64,000 nt of DNA, taken from Tsukamurella sp. M9C. GTDB lineage: Bacteria; Actinomycetota; Actinomycetes; Mycobacteriales; Mycobacteriaceae. This document shows positions 39,501-48,190 of this stretch, in pieces; positions within the stretch are counted from its first letter, which is position 1, and each line of letters opens with the position of its first letter. Under the pieces are notes generated by a model that worked only from the letters and a program-made list of their open reading frames with translations, was not told the DNA's origin and did no database searches. The position numbers and the translations under genes were made by a program. The stretch spans positions 1 through 64,000 of the forward strand of contig NZ_JAIULG010000001.1 in assembly GCF_020169415.1 (NCBI RefSeq). Reading direction: 5' to 3'.

Positions 39501-40063
39501 GCCTCGCCCTGTCCCAGCACGGCCTCGCCGAGCAGGTTGAGGTTGAGCCGCACGCCCGTCTCGCGGGCGCGGCGCAGGCGCCGCTGCAGGTGGTCGCCGT
39601 CGGCATCGAAGACCAAGTGGCCCACCAGCTGTCGCAGCCGCAGCCGCGCGACGGGCATCGCGATCGACGGTGCGATCCCCGCGGCGACGGTGCCCGCGCG
39701 GAGCAGCGCCGCGTCGACGGGGCTCATGAAGGCCCGCCCGGGCGCGCCACCGGCGGCGGGGGAGACGAGGCGCCGCAGCGCCTTCGCCGCGACCCGGTCG
39801 TCCTCGGGGCGCGCCACCTGGTCGACGAAGCCCATCGTGAACTCGACGCCGCTCGGATCGTGCAGCAGCGCCGCGAGACTGGAGGTGGCGGCGGCCTCCC
39901 GGCGGCCGACCTCGGCCGGGCGCGGCCCGCGGCTGGTGCGCAGCCATCGCTGCGCCCGGGCGACGGCAGCGTCCACGATGCGGGTGCCGTCGGGACCCGC
40001 GGCATCGGCGCCGGGAGAGCCGAAGGACGGCAGGGGAGCGGACGGACGTGACGAATCGACCAT
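36596..40063 (-). CDS. putA: Bifunctional proline dehydrogenase / P5C dehydrogenase
   Basis: This 1155-residue protein has the PutA order without an N-terminal DNA-binding domain. Proline dehydrogenase spans about residues 60-440 (FVNLDMEEYKDL and RLVKGANLAMERVDAEV are FAD-barrel signatures). An aldehyde dehydrogenase spans about 500-1000, with the catalytic Glu in LLAETSGKNAMIV (about 734) and the Cys in GHAGQKCSAAS (about 769). A C-terminal extension of about 160 residues follows. Together they oxidise proline to glutamate. The ATG at 40063 follows GGAGG. It sits between the tag and sigM genes, which is not the mycobacterial order. Confidence 0.95.
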   Translation of the reverse strand: MVDSSRPSAPLPSFGSPGADAAGPDGTRIVDAAVARAQRWLRTSRGPRPAEVGRREAAATSSLAALLHDPSGVEFTMGFVDQVARPEDDRVAAKALRRLVSPAAGGAPGRAFMSPVDAALLRAGTVAAGIAPSIAMPVARLRLRQLVGHLVFDADGDHLQRRLRRARETGVRLNLNLLGEAVLGQGEADRRLARTHELLADPAVDYVSIKVSSVVAQLVPWDLEGNRDRIVERLRPLYRTARDGGKFVNLDMEEYKDLHLTIEVFTALLDEPEFRSLTAGIVLQAYLPDAMGALARLTDFARRRVAAGGAPIKVRLVKGANLAMERVDAEVHDWPLATYGSKADVDANYLRMVDTALRPENADALRIGVASQNLFSVAYAVELAEQRDVQRQLDIEMLQGMAPMEAAAVRADVGSLILYTPVVHSGDFDVAVSYLVRRLEENASSDNFLYSMFSPDPDAIALEERRFRTAFARRAAVQDGPNRVQDRTTATATGITAPGDGPFVGEPDTDPSTPANRAWARAALAAPDTVEPPARVTDPAAVDSAVATALTAQRAWAALPADERAALLRRVADELSRRRGELLTVMSYEAGKTVAEADPEISEAIDFARYYAQSALELRDDEAAFTPHRLVVVTPPWNFPVAIPLGGVLAALAAGAAVIIKPAPQVLRCGTAAIAALHAAGVPAGLVQLVNADEADAGRRLVTHPDADAVVLTGASETAALFRGWRPELELLAETSGKNAMIVTPAADPDLAVNDLVRSAFGHAGQKCSAASLGILVGSVGSSQRFLGQLQDAVRTLVVGEGHDLGTTVGPLIEPASGKLLRGLTEPAPGERWLVAPRRLDETGRFWAPGVLDGVAEGSWFHTTELFGPVLGIMRAATLDEALRLQNSTGYGLTAGLHSLDPDEIDHWREKVEAGNLYINRHMTGAIVQRQSFGGWKRSSIGPGAKAGGPNYVAQFGRWADTAVPAAPEVAPTVFSERIIAGARDLAPDDLAWLHAAAASDERAWDAEFGVEHDPTGLASETNVFRYRPLPHLEVRVGAGARPRDLVRLQLAAARTGTRLDVTVSPEAPAMPFEAPEHTARDYADGLAGRAEPVRIRLLGAPEPEVEAAAAQHGHSVLRGPVLLSGRRELLSVLREQAVSTTRHRYGHLAGGTGH

Positions 40064-40236
40064 GAGAGGCCTCCTGAGTAGCTCGCGCGGTGAATGGAGA
40101 ATCCACAGCGACGGGTGCGCCACCTGGCCTAGACGCGAGTGTAATACCGCTCACACGGAATCCGCGAGCCCCATGCGCTATCGCAAATCCGCCGGCGTAT
40201 TCCGTGTCGAAGATTGAATAGCAAAGAAATGGTCTC

Positions 40237-40262
40237 GGAACGGTATCGGGCCCCTCTACGAT
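40237..40262 (+). promoter_or_regulatory. Candidate ECF promoter of sigM (autoregulatory)
   Basis: GGAAC (40237-40241) and CGAT (40259-40262) have a 17-base spacer, of the type used by ECF sigma factors. TACGAT overlaps the -10 and ends 7 bases before the ATG, so the sigM message would be leaderless. Autoregulation is an inference. Confidence 0.45.
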
Positions 40263-40269
40263 CCCGTGC

Positions 40270-40920
40270 ATGACCGAGTGGGGGAACACCATCTCGCGGT
40301 CGGCCGGGTCGGGGGATCCGGTGACCGATACGCCGCACGACGCCGCGTGCGCGGCCCCGGCGGGCGCCGGGCACGCGTCGGGCGCCGGGCACGCCCCGGT
40401 CTCCGACGAGAAGCTGCTGGCCGACGCCGCCCGCGGCGACGGCGACGCCTTCGCTGAGCTCTTCGAACGGCACGCCCGGCAGCTGCGGGCGACGGCGCTA
40501 CGCACCATCCGCGACTACACCGACGCCGAGGACTGCCTGCAGGACGCCATGCTGCGGGCCTTCCAGCTCTCGCCGAGCTTCCGCGGGGACTGCAAGGTGG
40601 GGAGCTGGCTGCACCGCATCGTGGTCAACGCGTGCCTGGACCGGGCGCGACGCAATCAGGTGCGCACGTCGCTGCCCATGCCCGACGACCTGAGCGGCCT
40701 CGCCTCGGACGAGGGCCGCGGCGCGGAGGAACTGGACCGCCGCCTCTCGGTCGAGGCCGCGCTGCGGATGCTGCCCGAGGACCAGCGGGCCGCGGTGGTC
40801 GCCGTCGACATGTACGGGCTGTCCGTGACGCAGGCCGCGGAGCAGCTCGGCGTCGCGCCGGGCACCGTCAAGAGCCGCCGGGCCCGGGCCCGCGTCCGGC
40901 TCGAGCGACTGCTGCGCTGA
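40270..40920 (+). CDS. sigM: ECF sigma factor SigM
   Basis: This 216-residue ECF sigma factor has region 2 from about residue 55 (DAFAELFERHARQLRATALRTI ... TDAEDCLQDAMLRAF) and a region 4 helix-turn-helix at the end (LSVTQAAEQLGVAPGTVKSRRARARVRL). The first 45 residues are non-conserved, so GTG 40321 is an alternative start. The position ahead of the anti-sigma and thioredoxin genes matches SigM in mycobacteria, which controls envelope and secretion genes. An ECF-type promoter precedes both it and the next gene. Confidence 0.9.
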   Translation: MTEWGNTISRSAGSGDPVTDTPHDAACAAPAGAGHASGAGHAPVSDEKLLADAARGDGDAFAELFERHARQLRATALRTIRDYTDAEDCLQDAMLRAFQLSPSFRGDCKVGSWLHRIVVNACLDRARRNQVRTSLPMPDDLSGLASDEGRGAEELDRRLSVEAALRMLPEDQRAAVVAVDMYGLSVTQAAEQLGVAPGTVKSRRARARVRLERLLR

Positions 40921-40986
40921 TCCGGCCGTTTCCCGGCCCTGCGTGCGGGTCGTTCGCCAGCCGCACAACAAGTATTGAAATCGATG

Positions 40987-41012
40987 GGAACCGATCGGCG
41001 GGCTGGTGCGTC
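40987..41012 (+). promoter_or_regulatory. SigM-type ECF promoter before the anti-sigma gene
   Basis: GGAACC (40987-40992) and CGTC (41009-41012) have a 16-base spacer, a textbook ECF promoter. It lies 24 bases before the ATG at 41036, which has its own ribosome site GAGGAGGT. Confidence 0.7.
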
Positions 41013-41035
41013 CAATTCATGAGAGGAGGTTTCCG

Positions 41036-41650
41036 ATGGGGAAGGCAGTACCGCCGGCGGACGGCGAGGACGACGACCGGCCGCTCAGTCGCGCACAGGA
41101 GGCGCGGCTCGACGCGGCGCTGGCGGAGTACCGCGACCGCACGTTCGCGCAGTGGTCCGCGCCGGACGGTTTCACCGCCGACTCCCCGCTCGGGGACCGC
41201 CGGATCTCGGCCGCGATCCGCGCCGCTCGGCCGCCGGTCCTGCCGCGTCGCCGGCTGCGGTACTCCCTGGCGGCCGCGGCGGCCGCCGTCGGCGTGCTGG
41301 CGGGCACCGTCGCCCTGAGCACCGTGCGGGACGCGCCCGCCGAGCCCGAGAGCGGCGTGCTCCTCGCGGCCGCGACGCCGGGCGGCGACCGCGGTCCCTT
41401 CGCCGACGTTACGGCGCTCGCCCGCTGCCTGGACACGGCGTCCGTGCCCGCTGCACAGCGGACCCTGCTCGGCGCGGGGCCCGTCCACGTCCGGGACGAC
41501 CGCGCGACGGTGCTGCTCCTGCCCGGCGGCAGGCTGGGCGACCTGCGGCTGCTCGCGGTGACCCCGTCGTGCGCCCGGGGGGAGGTCTCGTCGGTGCTGG
41601 TCGACCGCGTCCTCACCGGTGGCGGGGCCGGCCGCGCGGCCACGCCGTAA
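41036..41650 (+). CDS. Putative anti-SigM factor, single-pass membrane protein
   Basis: This 204-residue protein has an N-terminal cytoplasmic part (1-73), a membrane helix at about 76-95 and an extracytoplasmic C-terminal domain with a lone Cys pair. The topology and the place directly after sigM match the Rv3912/RsmA position, where the product holds SigM inactive. Sequence similarity alone would not prove it. The ATG at 41036 follows GAGGAGGT. Confidence 0.75.
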   Translation: MGKAVPPADGEDDDRPLSRAQEARLDAALAEYRDRTFAQWSAPDGFTADSPLGDRRISAAIRAARPPVLPRRRLRYSLAAAAAAVGVLAGTVALSTVRDAPAEPESGVLLAAATPGGDRGPFADVTALARCLDTASVPAAQRTLLGAGPVHVRDDRATVLLLPGGRLGDLRLLAVTPSCARGEVSSVLVDRVLTGGGAGRAATP

Positions 41651-41669
41651 TCTGGGAGGAGGCGGCGCG

Positions 41670-41695
41670 GGAACATTGTCGGGTCCGGCGCCGTT
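41670..41695 (+). promoter_or_regulatory. SigH/sigma-R-type promoter before trxB
   Basis: GGAACA (41670-41675), a 17-base spacer and GTT (41693-41695) match the thiol-stress promoter pattern of SigH (mycobacteria) and sigma-R (Streptomyces). A start near 41703 would give a leader of about 48 bases to the trxB ATG. Confidence 0.65.
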
Positions 41696-41750
41696 GGCAC
41701 ACATGTCGGCCCGGGACGACCGGGCGCTTCTTCAACAGGTTGGGTGGGTA

Positions 41751-42707
41751 ATGACTGCAGCGGGCACCGATATCGCGGACGTGATCATCATCGGATCGGG
41801 TCCGGCCGGATACACGGCGGGCGTCTACGCCGGTCGCGCGGAGCTGAGCACCATCCTGTTCGAGGGCACCAACTTCGGCGGCGCGCTGATGACCACCACC
41901 GAGGTCGAGAACTACCCCGGCTTCCGCGAGGGCATCATGGGCCCGCAGCTCATGGACGAGATGCGCGAGCAGGCCATCCGCTTCGGCGCCGATCTGCGCA
42001 TGGAGGACGTGGAGTCCGTGCAGCTCGACGGCGAGATCAAGGAGGTCGTCACGGCCGAGGGCACCTACCGCGCCCGCGCCGTGATCCTCGCGATGGGCGC
42101 CGCCGCCCGCTACCTCGGCATTCCCGGTGAGGAGGCCCTGCTCGGCCGCGGCGTGAGCGCCTGCGCCACCTGCGACGGCTTCTTCTTCCGCGACCAGGAC
42201 ATCGCCGTGGTCGGCGGCGGCGATTCGGCGATGGAGGAGGCGATCTTCCTCACCAAGTTCGCCAAGTCGGTCACGCTGATCCACCGCAGCGAGAACTTCC
42301 GCGCCTCGAAGATCATGCTCGACCGCGCCCGCGACAACGAGAAGATCCGCTTCCTCACCGACGCCAAGGTCAACGCCGTGCAGGGGGAGAAGTCGGTCGA
42401 GTCGCTGCTCGTCGAGAACACCGTGACGGGCGCCGTCTCCACGCTCGAGGTCACGGGCCTGTTCGTGGCCATCGGCCACGACCCCCGGTCCGCGCTGGTC
42501 GCGGGCCAGGTCACCGTCGACGACGAGGGTTACGTGCAGGTCGAGGGCCGTAGCACCGCCACCGGCGTGCCCGGCGTCTTCGCCTCGGGCGACCTCGTCG
42601 ACCACACCTACCGCCAGGCCATCACGGCGGCCGGCAGCGGCTGTTCCGCCGCGATCGACGCCGAGCGCTGGCTCGCGCATCACCGCGAAGCCGCCGTCGC
42701 CCAGTAG
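41751..42707 (+). CDS. trxB: Thioredoxin reductase
   Basis: This 318-residue flavoprotein transfers electrons from NADPH to thioredoxin. The FAD motif GSGPAG lies at 15-20, the redox-active CATC at 138-141 and the NADPH motif [10 protein letters not shown] follows at about 158-167, ending in the FAD-binding [13 protein letters not shown]. The ATG at 41751 starts the conserved [10 protein letters not shown] region. It is followed after 36 bases by trxA, so the pair forms the disulfide-reduction operon. A thiol-stress promoter lies upstream. Confidence 0.96.
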   Translation: MTAAGTDIADVIIIGSGPAGYTAGVYAGRAELSTILFEGTNFGGALMTTTEVENYPGFREGIMGPQLMDEMREQAIRFGADLRMEDVESVQLDGEIKEVVTAEGTYRARAVILAMGAAARYLGIPGEEALLGRGVSACATCDGFFFRDQDIAVVGGGDSAMEEAIFLTKFAKSVTLIHRSENFRASKIMLDRARDNEKIRFLTDAKVNAVQGEKSVESLLVENTVTGAVSTLEVTGLFVAIGHDPRSALVAGQVTVDDEGYVQVEGRSTATGVPGVFASGDLVDHTYRQAITAAGSGCSAAIDAERWLAHHREAAVAQ

Positions 42708-42743
42708 TCCGTCCCCCGAAGAACCGCACCGAGGAGTACCGCC

Positions 42744-43067
42744 ATGGCCGAGATCGTCACCCTCACCGACGACACCTTCATCGAGCAGGTCCTGCAGTCC
42801 GAGAAGCCCGTCCTCGTCGACTTCTGGGCCACCTGGTGCGGCCCGTGCAAGGTGGTCGCACCCGTGCTCGAGCAGCTCGCCGCCGAGCACGGCGACAAGG
42901 TCACCTTCGCGAAGATCGAGGTCGACCAGAACCCCACCGCGCCCCGCGACTACCAGGTGCTCAGCATCCCCACGCTGATGCTGTTCCAGGGCGGCAAGCC
43001 GACCGCCAAGCTGGTGGGTGCGAAGAGCAAGTCGGCGATCCTCAAGGAGCTCGACGGCCTGGTGTGA
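42744..43067 (+). CDS. trxA: Thioredoxin
   Basis: This 107-residue thioredoxin has the active site WCGPC (Cys32 and Cys35) and the cis-proline segment SIPTLMLF. It is reduced by the upstream TrxB and reduces protein disulfides in the cytoplasm. In mycobacteria the gene at this place is called trxC. A ribosome site, GGAG, precedes the ATG. Confidence 0.97.
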   Translation: MAEIVTLTDDTFIEQVLQSEKPVLVDFWATWCGPCKVVAPVLEQLAAEHGDKVTFAKIEVDQNPTAPRDYQVLSIPTLMLFQGGKPTAKLVGAKSKSAILKELDGLV

Positions 43068-43168
43068 CGCGCCGTCGCGTTGGGTCGGAGGGCCCCGAGG
43101 CCGTATCGTGTACTCGATTTCCCGTCCTGCGGGCCGCCCGCCCGCAGGAAGCTACCGAAGGGTCCTCC

Positions 43169-44362
43169 ATGCCACGCATCAGCCTCGGTGATCACGGTGG
43201 CGCCGTGGCGGAGATCCGCGGCATCCTCGCCGACCAGGGCTTCCTCCGGGACTACGTGGCCCCCACCGACCTGGTGGTCGGCGGGTGGACCGTCCCAGAG
43301 GCCGTCTTCGACCGCCGCTTGGACCGCGCCACCCGCGCCTTCCAGCAGCAGCGCGGCCTGCTGGTCGACGGTGTCGTAGGCCCCGCCACGTACCGGGCGC
43401 TCCGCGAGTCCACCTACCAGCTGGGCGCGCGCACGCTGAGCTACATCGCCTCCGCGCCCCCGTCGGGCGACGACGTGGCGGCCCTGCAGGCGCGCCTGCA
43501 GAACCTCGGCTTCTACGCCGGCATGATCGACGGCCTCTTCGGCCCGCAGACCCACCTGGGCCTCTCGGCCTACCAGCGCGAGTTCGGCCTCGTCGCGGAC
43601 GGCATCTGCGGGCCCGCCACGCTGCGCTCGCTGACCTTCCTCGGCTCCCGGGTGACGGGCGGCTCGCCGCACGCCATCCGCGAGGAGGAGCACGTCCGCA
43701 GCTCCGGCCCGCGGCTGTCGGGCAAGCGCATCGTCATCGATCCGGGCCTGGGCGGCCCCGACCGCGGCGTCGCCGTGCGCGGGCCCGACGGCCGGCCCAT
43801 CACGGAGGAGGAGATCCTCTGGGACCTGGGCTCGCGGCTCGAGGGCCGCATGGCCGCCGCCGGCATGGAGACCTACCTGTCGCGCCCGCGCGGCATGGAC
43901 GCCGACGACAGCACCCGCGCGTACACGGCGAACACCTTCGACGCCGACATGATGATCGCGCTGCGCACCGCGCACTACCGCAACGACCGCGCCCACGGCG
44001 TGGCCTCGTTCCACTTCGGCAACACGCACGGCGCCAGCTCCAACATCGGCCGCAACCTGGCCGGCTTCATCCAGCGCGAGATCGTCGCGCGGACGCCGCT
44101 CACGGACTGCCACTACCACGGCCGCACCTGGGACATCGTGCGCCTGACGCGGATGCCCACGGTGCAGATCGACATCGGCTACACCACCAACCCGCACGAC
44201 GCGGCCGTCCTGGCCTCGCCGCAGATGCGCGACACCATCGCCGAGGCCATCCTCGTGGCGGTCAAGCGCCTGTACCTGCTGGGCGAGAACGACCGCCCCA
44301 CCGGCACCTACACCTTCGCCGAGCTCCTCGAGCTCGAGGAGAACGCCGAGAACCGGGCCTGA
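43169..44362 (+). CDS. cwlM: CwlM, amidase-like regulator of peptidoglycan synthesis
   Basis: This 397-residue protein has two N-terminal peptidoglycan-binding domains (about 1-80 and 90-155) and a C-terminal amidase_3-like domain from about residue 180. The catalytic zinc motif DPGHGG is DPGLGG here (His replaced by Leu194), and the later SIHxN motif is missing, so it is probably not an enzyme. There is no signal peptide. In mycobacteria CwlM is a cytoplasmic, kinase-phosphorylated activator of MurA. The C-terminal Thr cluster TGTYT (378-382) is where that phosphosite would lie. Confidence 0.92.
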   Translation: MPRISLGDHGGAVAEIRGILADQGFLRDYVAPTDLVVGGWTVPEAVFDRRLDRATRAFQQQRGLLVDGVVGPATYRALRESTYQLGARTLSYIASAPPSGDDVAALQARLQNLGFYAGMIDGLFGPQTHLGLSAYQREFGLVADGICGPATLRSLTFLGSRVTGGSPHAIREEEHVRSSGPRLSGKRIVIDPGLGGPDRGVAVRGPDGRPITEEEILWDLGSRLEGRMAAAGMETYLSRPRGMDADDSTRAYTANTFDADMMIALRTAHYRNDRAHGVASFHFGNTHGASSNIGRNLAGFIQREIVARTPLTDCHYHGRTWDIVRLTRMPTVQIDIGYTTNPHDAAVLASPQMRDTIAEAILVAVKRLYLLGENDRPTGTYTFAELLELEENAENRA

Positions 44363-44404
44363 CGGTCCGCCGCCCGCGCGCCCGGCACGGGGGAGCGCAC
44401 CGTC

Positions 44405-44421
44405 GGGGCCTGAGCGGCCCC
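44405..44421. terminator. Hairpin between convergent cwlM and GNAT genes
   Basis: GGGGCC-TGAGC-GGCCCC forms a short GC-only hairpin in the 67-bp convergent gap. It lies next to a copy of GCACCGTCGG (44397-44406). Confidence 0.5.
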
Positions 44422-44429
44422 GTGCGGCG

Positions 44430-45152
44430 TCAGCGCTCCCCGGCCCTCCCCACGGGTGCCGCGGCGTCCCCCGTGCCCTCCAGCGCGGTCCTGAGGGCCG
44501 CTTCGGCGGCGCCGGCGGCCAACAGCTGCTCCAGGGCGTGCTCGACGCCCGCCTTCCAGCCCAGCCCCTCGGACAGTTCGAGGCGCAGCCGCGGGAAGCG
44601 GTGGTGCGGCGCGACGGTCTCGAAGCCCATCTGCTCCAGGAAGTCGGCGTCGGTCAGGGGCGGGGTCTTGCACCCGCACGGACCGCAATTGATCTGCGCC
44701 ACAACGTCTTCCGTCAACATCCCGACGGGGGTGAGCAGGGCGAAGGCCTCCACCGCGCGGACGCCGCGGCGCACCAGGTCGGTGCACACGGCGGTCACCA
44801 GCTCCTCTTTGACGCGCACGTCCATGCCCGGTTCGGCGCCGGCCCAGGTGAGCAGGACCGCGTCGGGGCTGACGGGGGCGGTGGGGAAGTCGGCGACCCG
44901 GGGAACGCTGCGGGGCGGCGCGTAGAAGGCCACGCCCACCACCCGTTCGGTGCCGTCGACGGCGTGGTCGATCGCGACCTGCCCGCAGGAGCCCCACTCC
45001 AGCATGAGCATCGACAGCCACGCCTCTTTGTCGAACTCGGTGTCGGTGAGGGTCTCACCGTCCGGCGCGACCTCCCAGTAGACGCAGCGGCGGATGTGCC
45101 GCGGCAGGTCGTCGAAGCCGCCCAGGGTGAGGGGGACGATCGTCAGCGCCAT
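44430..45152 (-). CDS. GNAT-family N-acetyltransferase (Rv3916c-type)
   Basis: This 240-residue protein starts with a GNAT-like region (WEVAPDGETLTDTEFDKEAWLSMLMLEWGSCGQVAI, then VVGVAFYAPPRSVPR). It contains the unusual cluster CGPCGC (about 157-162) and ends in a disordered Ala-rich tail. The position next to parB matches Rv3916c. Substrate and partner are unknown. Its ATG at 45152 is 6 bases downstream of the parB stop, so it is probably co-transcribed with parAB. Confidence 0.8.
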   Translation of the reverse strand: MALTIVPLTLGGFDDLPRHIRRCVYWEVAPDGETLTDTEFDKEAWLSMLMLEWGSCGQVAIDHAVDGTERVVGVAFYAPPRSVPRVADFPTAPVSPDAVLLTWAGAEPGMDVRVKEELVTAVCTDLVRRGVRAVEAFALLTPVGMLTEDVVAQINCGPCGCKTPPLTDADFLEQMGFETVAPHHRFPRLRLELSEGLGWKAGVEHALEQLLAAGAAEAALRTALEGTGDAAAPVGRAGER

Positions 45153-45158
45153 GCCGCG

Positions 45159-46184
45159 TCACTTCTCGGCGAGCAGGGTGACGATGCGCTCGAGATCGTC
45201 GACGGAGCCGACCTCCACGACGATCCTGCCCTTCCGCTTCCCCATGGAGACGGTGACCTTGGTGTCGAGGCGATCGGCGATCCGGTCGGCCACCTCGCGC
45301 AGGCCCGGGTCGGCCGGCTGCGGACGCTTGGGCGCCGCGGGTACGACGGTGCCGTCGCCGCGGTTCGCGAGGGTGACCGCCTCCTCGGTGGCCCGCACCG
45401 ACAGGCCCTCGGCGACGATCCGCGCGGCGAGGAGGTCCTGCGCCTCGGCGCCGGCCTCCAGGGCGAGGAGCGCCCGGGCGTGACCGGCCGAGAGCACCCC
45501 GGCGGCGACGCGGCGCTGCACGGCGACGGGCAGCCGCAGCAGCCGGATGGTGTTGGTGACGACGGGCCGCGAGCGCCCGAGGCGGGTGGCGAGCTCGTCG
45601 TGGGTGACGCCGAACTCCTCGAGCAGCTGCGCGTAGGCGGCCGCCTCCTCGAGGGGGTTGAGCTGCACCCGGTGGATGTTCTCGAGGAGCGCGTCGCGGA
45701 GCATGTCGCCGTCGGCGGTCTCACGCACGATCGCGGGGATGGCGGCGAGGCCCGCCTCCTGGCTGGCGCGCCAGCGCCGCTCGCCCATGACGAGCTGGTA
45801 GCGCAGCTCGCCCTGCGGCCGGGGGAGCGGGCGAACCACGATCGGCTGCATGAGCCCGAACTCGCGGATCGAATGGACGAGCTCGGCGAGCCCCTCCTCG
45901 TCGAAGACCGAACGGGGCTGCTGCGGGTTCGGCTGGATCGCCGCCGGGGGGATCTCCCGGTACACGGCGCCGGACTCCGCGAGGTCCGACGGTGCCGGCT
46001 CCTCCGTCGCGGGCCGGGCCTGCCGCGCGGGCCGCTCGCGCGGGTCCTCCGGGGCCGGGGTCGCCGGCCGCGCACCGATGATGACGTCGGCTGCGGCGTT
46101 GCCGAGCCGGGGGCCCTCCTCGGGGCCGGTGGGGATGAGTGCGGCGAGTCCGCGGCCGAGGCCGCCCTTCTTCTGCGCGGCCAT
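45159..46184 (-). CDS. parB: Chromosome-partitioning protein ParB
   Basis: This 341-residue CTP-dependent DNA clamp binds parS and spreads from it. An N-terminal [11 protein letters not shown] motif (7-17) contacts ParA, the CTP-binding motif GERRWRA lies at 134-140, and a helix-turn-helix follows ([24 protein letters not shown], from about 183). A C-terminal dimerisation domain closes it. The linker at about 35-70 is disordered. The ATG at 46184 begins 2 bases after the parA stop. Its presumed targets are the parS sites 1-5 kb away. Confidence 0.97.
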   Translation of the reverse strand: MAAQKKGGLGRGLAALIPTGPEEGPRLGNAAADVIIGARPATPAPEDPRERPARQARPATEEPAPSDLAESGAVYREIPPAAIQPNPQQPRSVFDEEGLAELVHSIREFGLMQPIVVRPLPRPQGELRYQLVMGERRWRASQEAGLAAIPAIVRETADGDMLRDALLENIHRVQLNPLEEAAAYAQLLEEFGVTHDELATRLGRSRPVVTNTIRLLRLPVAVQRRVAAGVLSAGHARALLALEAGAEAQDLLAARIVAEGLSVRATEEAVTLANRGDGTVVPAAPKRPQPADPGLREVADRIADRLDTKVTVSMGKRKGRIVVEVGSVDDLERIVTLLAEK

Positions 46185-46186
46185 GA

Positions 46187-47101
46187 CTACACCGCCTGCC
46201 CGGCGCCGCGGAAGGCGAGCTCGCGGCCCGCGTCGAGGTAACTCATCGCACCGCGGGAGCCCGGGTCGTAGTCGAGGACCGTCGTGCCGTAGCCGGGCGC
46301 CTCCGAGACCTTGACGCTGCGCGGGATCGTCGCGCCGAGCACCCGCTCGCCGAAGTGGTTGCGCACCTCGGCGGCCACCTGGTCGGCGAGCTTGGTGCGC
46401 GCGTCGTACATCGTGAGGAGCACGGTCGAGACGTGGAGGTCCTTGTTCAGGTGCGACTGCACGAGCTCGATGTTGCGGAGCAGCTGCCCCACGCCCTCGA
46501 GCGCGTAGTACTCGCACTGGATCGGGATGAGCACCTCCTTCGCCGCGACGAGCGCGTTGACCGTGAGGAGACCCAGCGACGGCGGGCAGTCGATGAAGAC
46601 GTAGTCGATGTCCTCCGCCGCCGCGACGCTGAGCGCGTTCTTCAGCCGGGTCTCACGGGCCACCATGCTGACGAGCTCGATCTCGGCGCCGGCGAGGTCG
46701 ATCGTCGCGGGCACGCAGAAGAGATTGGGGGAGTGCGGGCTCTGCGCCATCGCCTCCTCCAGCGTCGTCTCGCCGAGCAGGAGCTCGTAGGTCGACGGGA
46801 CGCCCGAGCGGTGGTCGACGCCGAGCGCCGTGCTCGCATTGCCCTGCGGGTCCAGGTCGACGACGAGGACGCGCAACCCCTGCAGCGCGAGCGCGGCGGC
46901 GAGGTTCACCGCGGTGGTCGTCTTGCCGACGCCGCCCTTCTGGTTGGCGATCGTCAGGACGCGGCGCTCCAACGGCTTGGGCAGGGTGCCCGCCGCCCCG
47001 GGAGTCAGGACCTGGCTGGCACGGCGGGCGGCCGCGGCGATGGGGGTGTCATCTTCAGTGGTTCCACGTGAAACGTCGAAGCCGGATTCGTGATCAGTCA
47101 C
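46187..47101 (-). CDS. parA: Chromosome-partitioning ATPase ParA
   Basis: This 304-residue deviant-Walker ATPase moves ParB-parS complexes. KGGVGKTT lies at 55-62 and [12 protein letters not shown] later. The first 45 residues are a disordered extension in which V-S-R-G-T (10-14) is the translation of an embedded parS site at 47061-47074. I recall mycobacterial ParA carrying VSRET from the canonical parS at the same place. The GTG at 47101 has GGAGAG upstream and a clear promoter at 47126-47154. It leads the parA-parB-GNAT operon. Confidence 0.97.
   Translation of the reverse strand: MTDHESGFDVSRGTTEDDTPIAAAARRASQVLTPGAAGTLPKPLERRVLTIANQKGGVGKTTTAVNLAAALALQGLRVLVVDLDPQGNASTALGVDHRSGVPSTYELLLGETTLEEAMAQSPHSPNLFCVPATIDLAGAEIELVSMVARETRLKNALSVAAAEDIDYVFIDCPPSLGLLTVNALVAAKEVLIPIQCEYYALEGVGQLLRNIELVQSHLNKDLHVSTVLLTMYDARTKLADQVAAEVRNHFGERVLGATIPRSVKVSEAPGYGTTVLDYDPGSRGAMSYLDAGRELAFRGAGQAV
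47061..47074 (+). other. parS site 1 (inside parA coding start)
   Basis: GTTCCACGTGAAAC is one mismatch from the canonical GTTTCACGTGAAAC core. It is read in the parA frame as V-S-R-G-T. Confidence 0.9.
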
Positions 47102-47125
47102 GCGCTCTCCTCAGCTGTTGACCCC

Positions 47126-47154
47126 ATCCTAGTTTCTCCGCGAGGGTGCGTCAG
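47126..47154 (-). promoter_or_regulatory. parAB promoter
   Basis: On the minus strand CTGACG (47154-47149) and TAGGAT (47131-47126) have a 17-base spacer. The start would lie about 20 bases before the parA GTG. It sits between parS sites 1 and 2. Confidence 0.55.
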
Positions 47155-47207
47155 CCCGGCCTCCGCGAGGACGACCCGTTCCGTCCGCGGCCCGTCGCCA
47201 CGCGGGG

Positions 47208-47221
47208 GTTCCACGTGAAAC
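47208..47221 (+). other. parS site 2
   Basis: GTTCCACGTGAAAC, exact copy, upstream of the parAB promoter. Confidence 0.9.
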
Positions 47222-47548
47222 GTCGCCACGTCGTCGACGCACGTCCCTCCGCCGACGGTGCCGGCACGGCTGTGTCCGGCACCTCGGCGCCAGCGACGTG
47301 GCACGCCTGATCCCGATGACCCCGCCGGGCGCGTCGACGCGGATTCTTGTCGCGGCGGCGGCGTCGTCGTCATATCCGGGGGAGCGGGCCGGCCGGTGCC
47401 GTCGCGGCGTGTACCGCCGCTCGGTCGTCCCGCCGCCTTCGGCTGACGGCGCGAGCGCCCAGCCGGTCCGCGGTGACGGGGTCCCGTACGTCACTTCGAC
47501 GAAGACCGGCCCGCCGCGGTCGCCGCCGAGTCGAGACACGGTGTCGAC

Positions 47549-47562
47549 GTTCCACGTGAAAC
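47549..47562 (+). other. parS site 3
   Basis: GTTCCACGTGAAAC, exact copy. Confidence 0.9.
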
Positions 47563-48089
47563 AGACGCCACGGCGACGTCAGGAACGGCGCCGGCAAGAG
47601 CGGCGGTGTGCCCATCGTCGGCCACGTCGCGCTACCCCGCGGCGTCGATCGGCCCCGTGCCGCGGAGTCAACGCCGCGGACTGCGCGCTCCCGATCGTCC
47701 AGTCCCCGCGCCGGCATCGGTCTGTGCTTCGTGCCGTCGGCCATCGCCCGCGATCCGCAGGCCGCCGCGGCGTCGCCTCGCGTCGCGACAGGAGCGCCCG
47801 GTGGCGTGTCCAAGGCGCGCGCACGGCTCGAGGGCGGTCTCTTGGTCGGCAGAGTCGGTGCGCTCCGCGCCGGTGTCGCTCGGGACGGTCTTCATGCCGC
47901 CGTCGCACGTCCGTGTCAGCACCTCGCCGGCTACTTCTCGTTTTCGTGTCTCGCCGCCCGCCCGTCACTCCGTTCCTCACTGCGGCGCTCGCCGGGGCAG
48001 GCGATCCGGCCACACGAATGCTGCGCTCTACGGGCGCCCGTTCCGTGCTCATCGCCTCGGCGGCGAGACGACGCCGCGCCATCGGGAGC

Positions 48090-48103
48090 GTTCCACGTGA
48101 AAC
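48090..48103 (+). other. parS site 4
   Basis: GTTCCACGTGAAAC, exact copy. Confidence 0.9.
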
Positions 48104-48176
48104 GTCCCGCCCATCTGTTCTGGCACCGGAATCAGCGCGACCGTTCACGCACCTACGCCACGCCGACCGGCAGCCT

Positions 48177-48190
48177 GTTCCACGTGAGCC
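48177..48190 (+). other. parS site 5, degenerate
   Basis: GTTCCACGTGAGCC, 12 of 14 positions agree with the other copies. It is 87 bases from site 4 and preceded, like site 8, by a GCCGAC(C/G)GG context. It may be weak or dead. Confidence 0.6.

Noticed and set aside
36719-40051. 1110-residue plus-strand open frame opposite putA
   Set aside because: Same cause: a mirror frame of a well-supported gene.
43068-43168. Riboswitch upstream of cwlM
   Set aside because: The gap is only 101 bases with no structured element I recognise.
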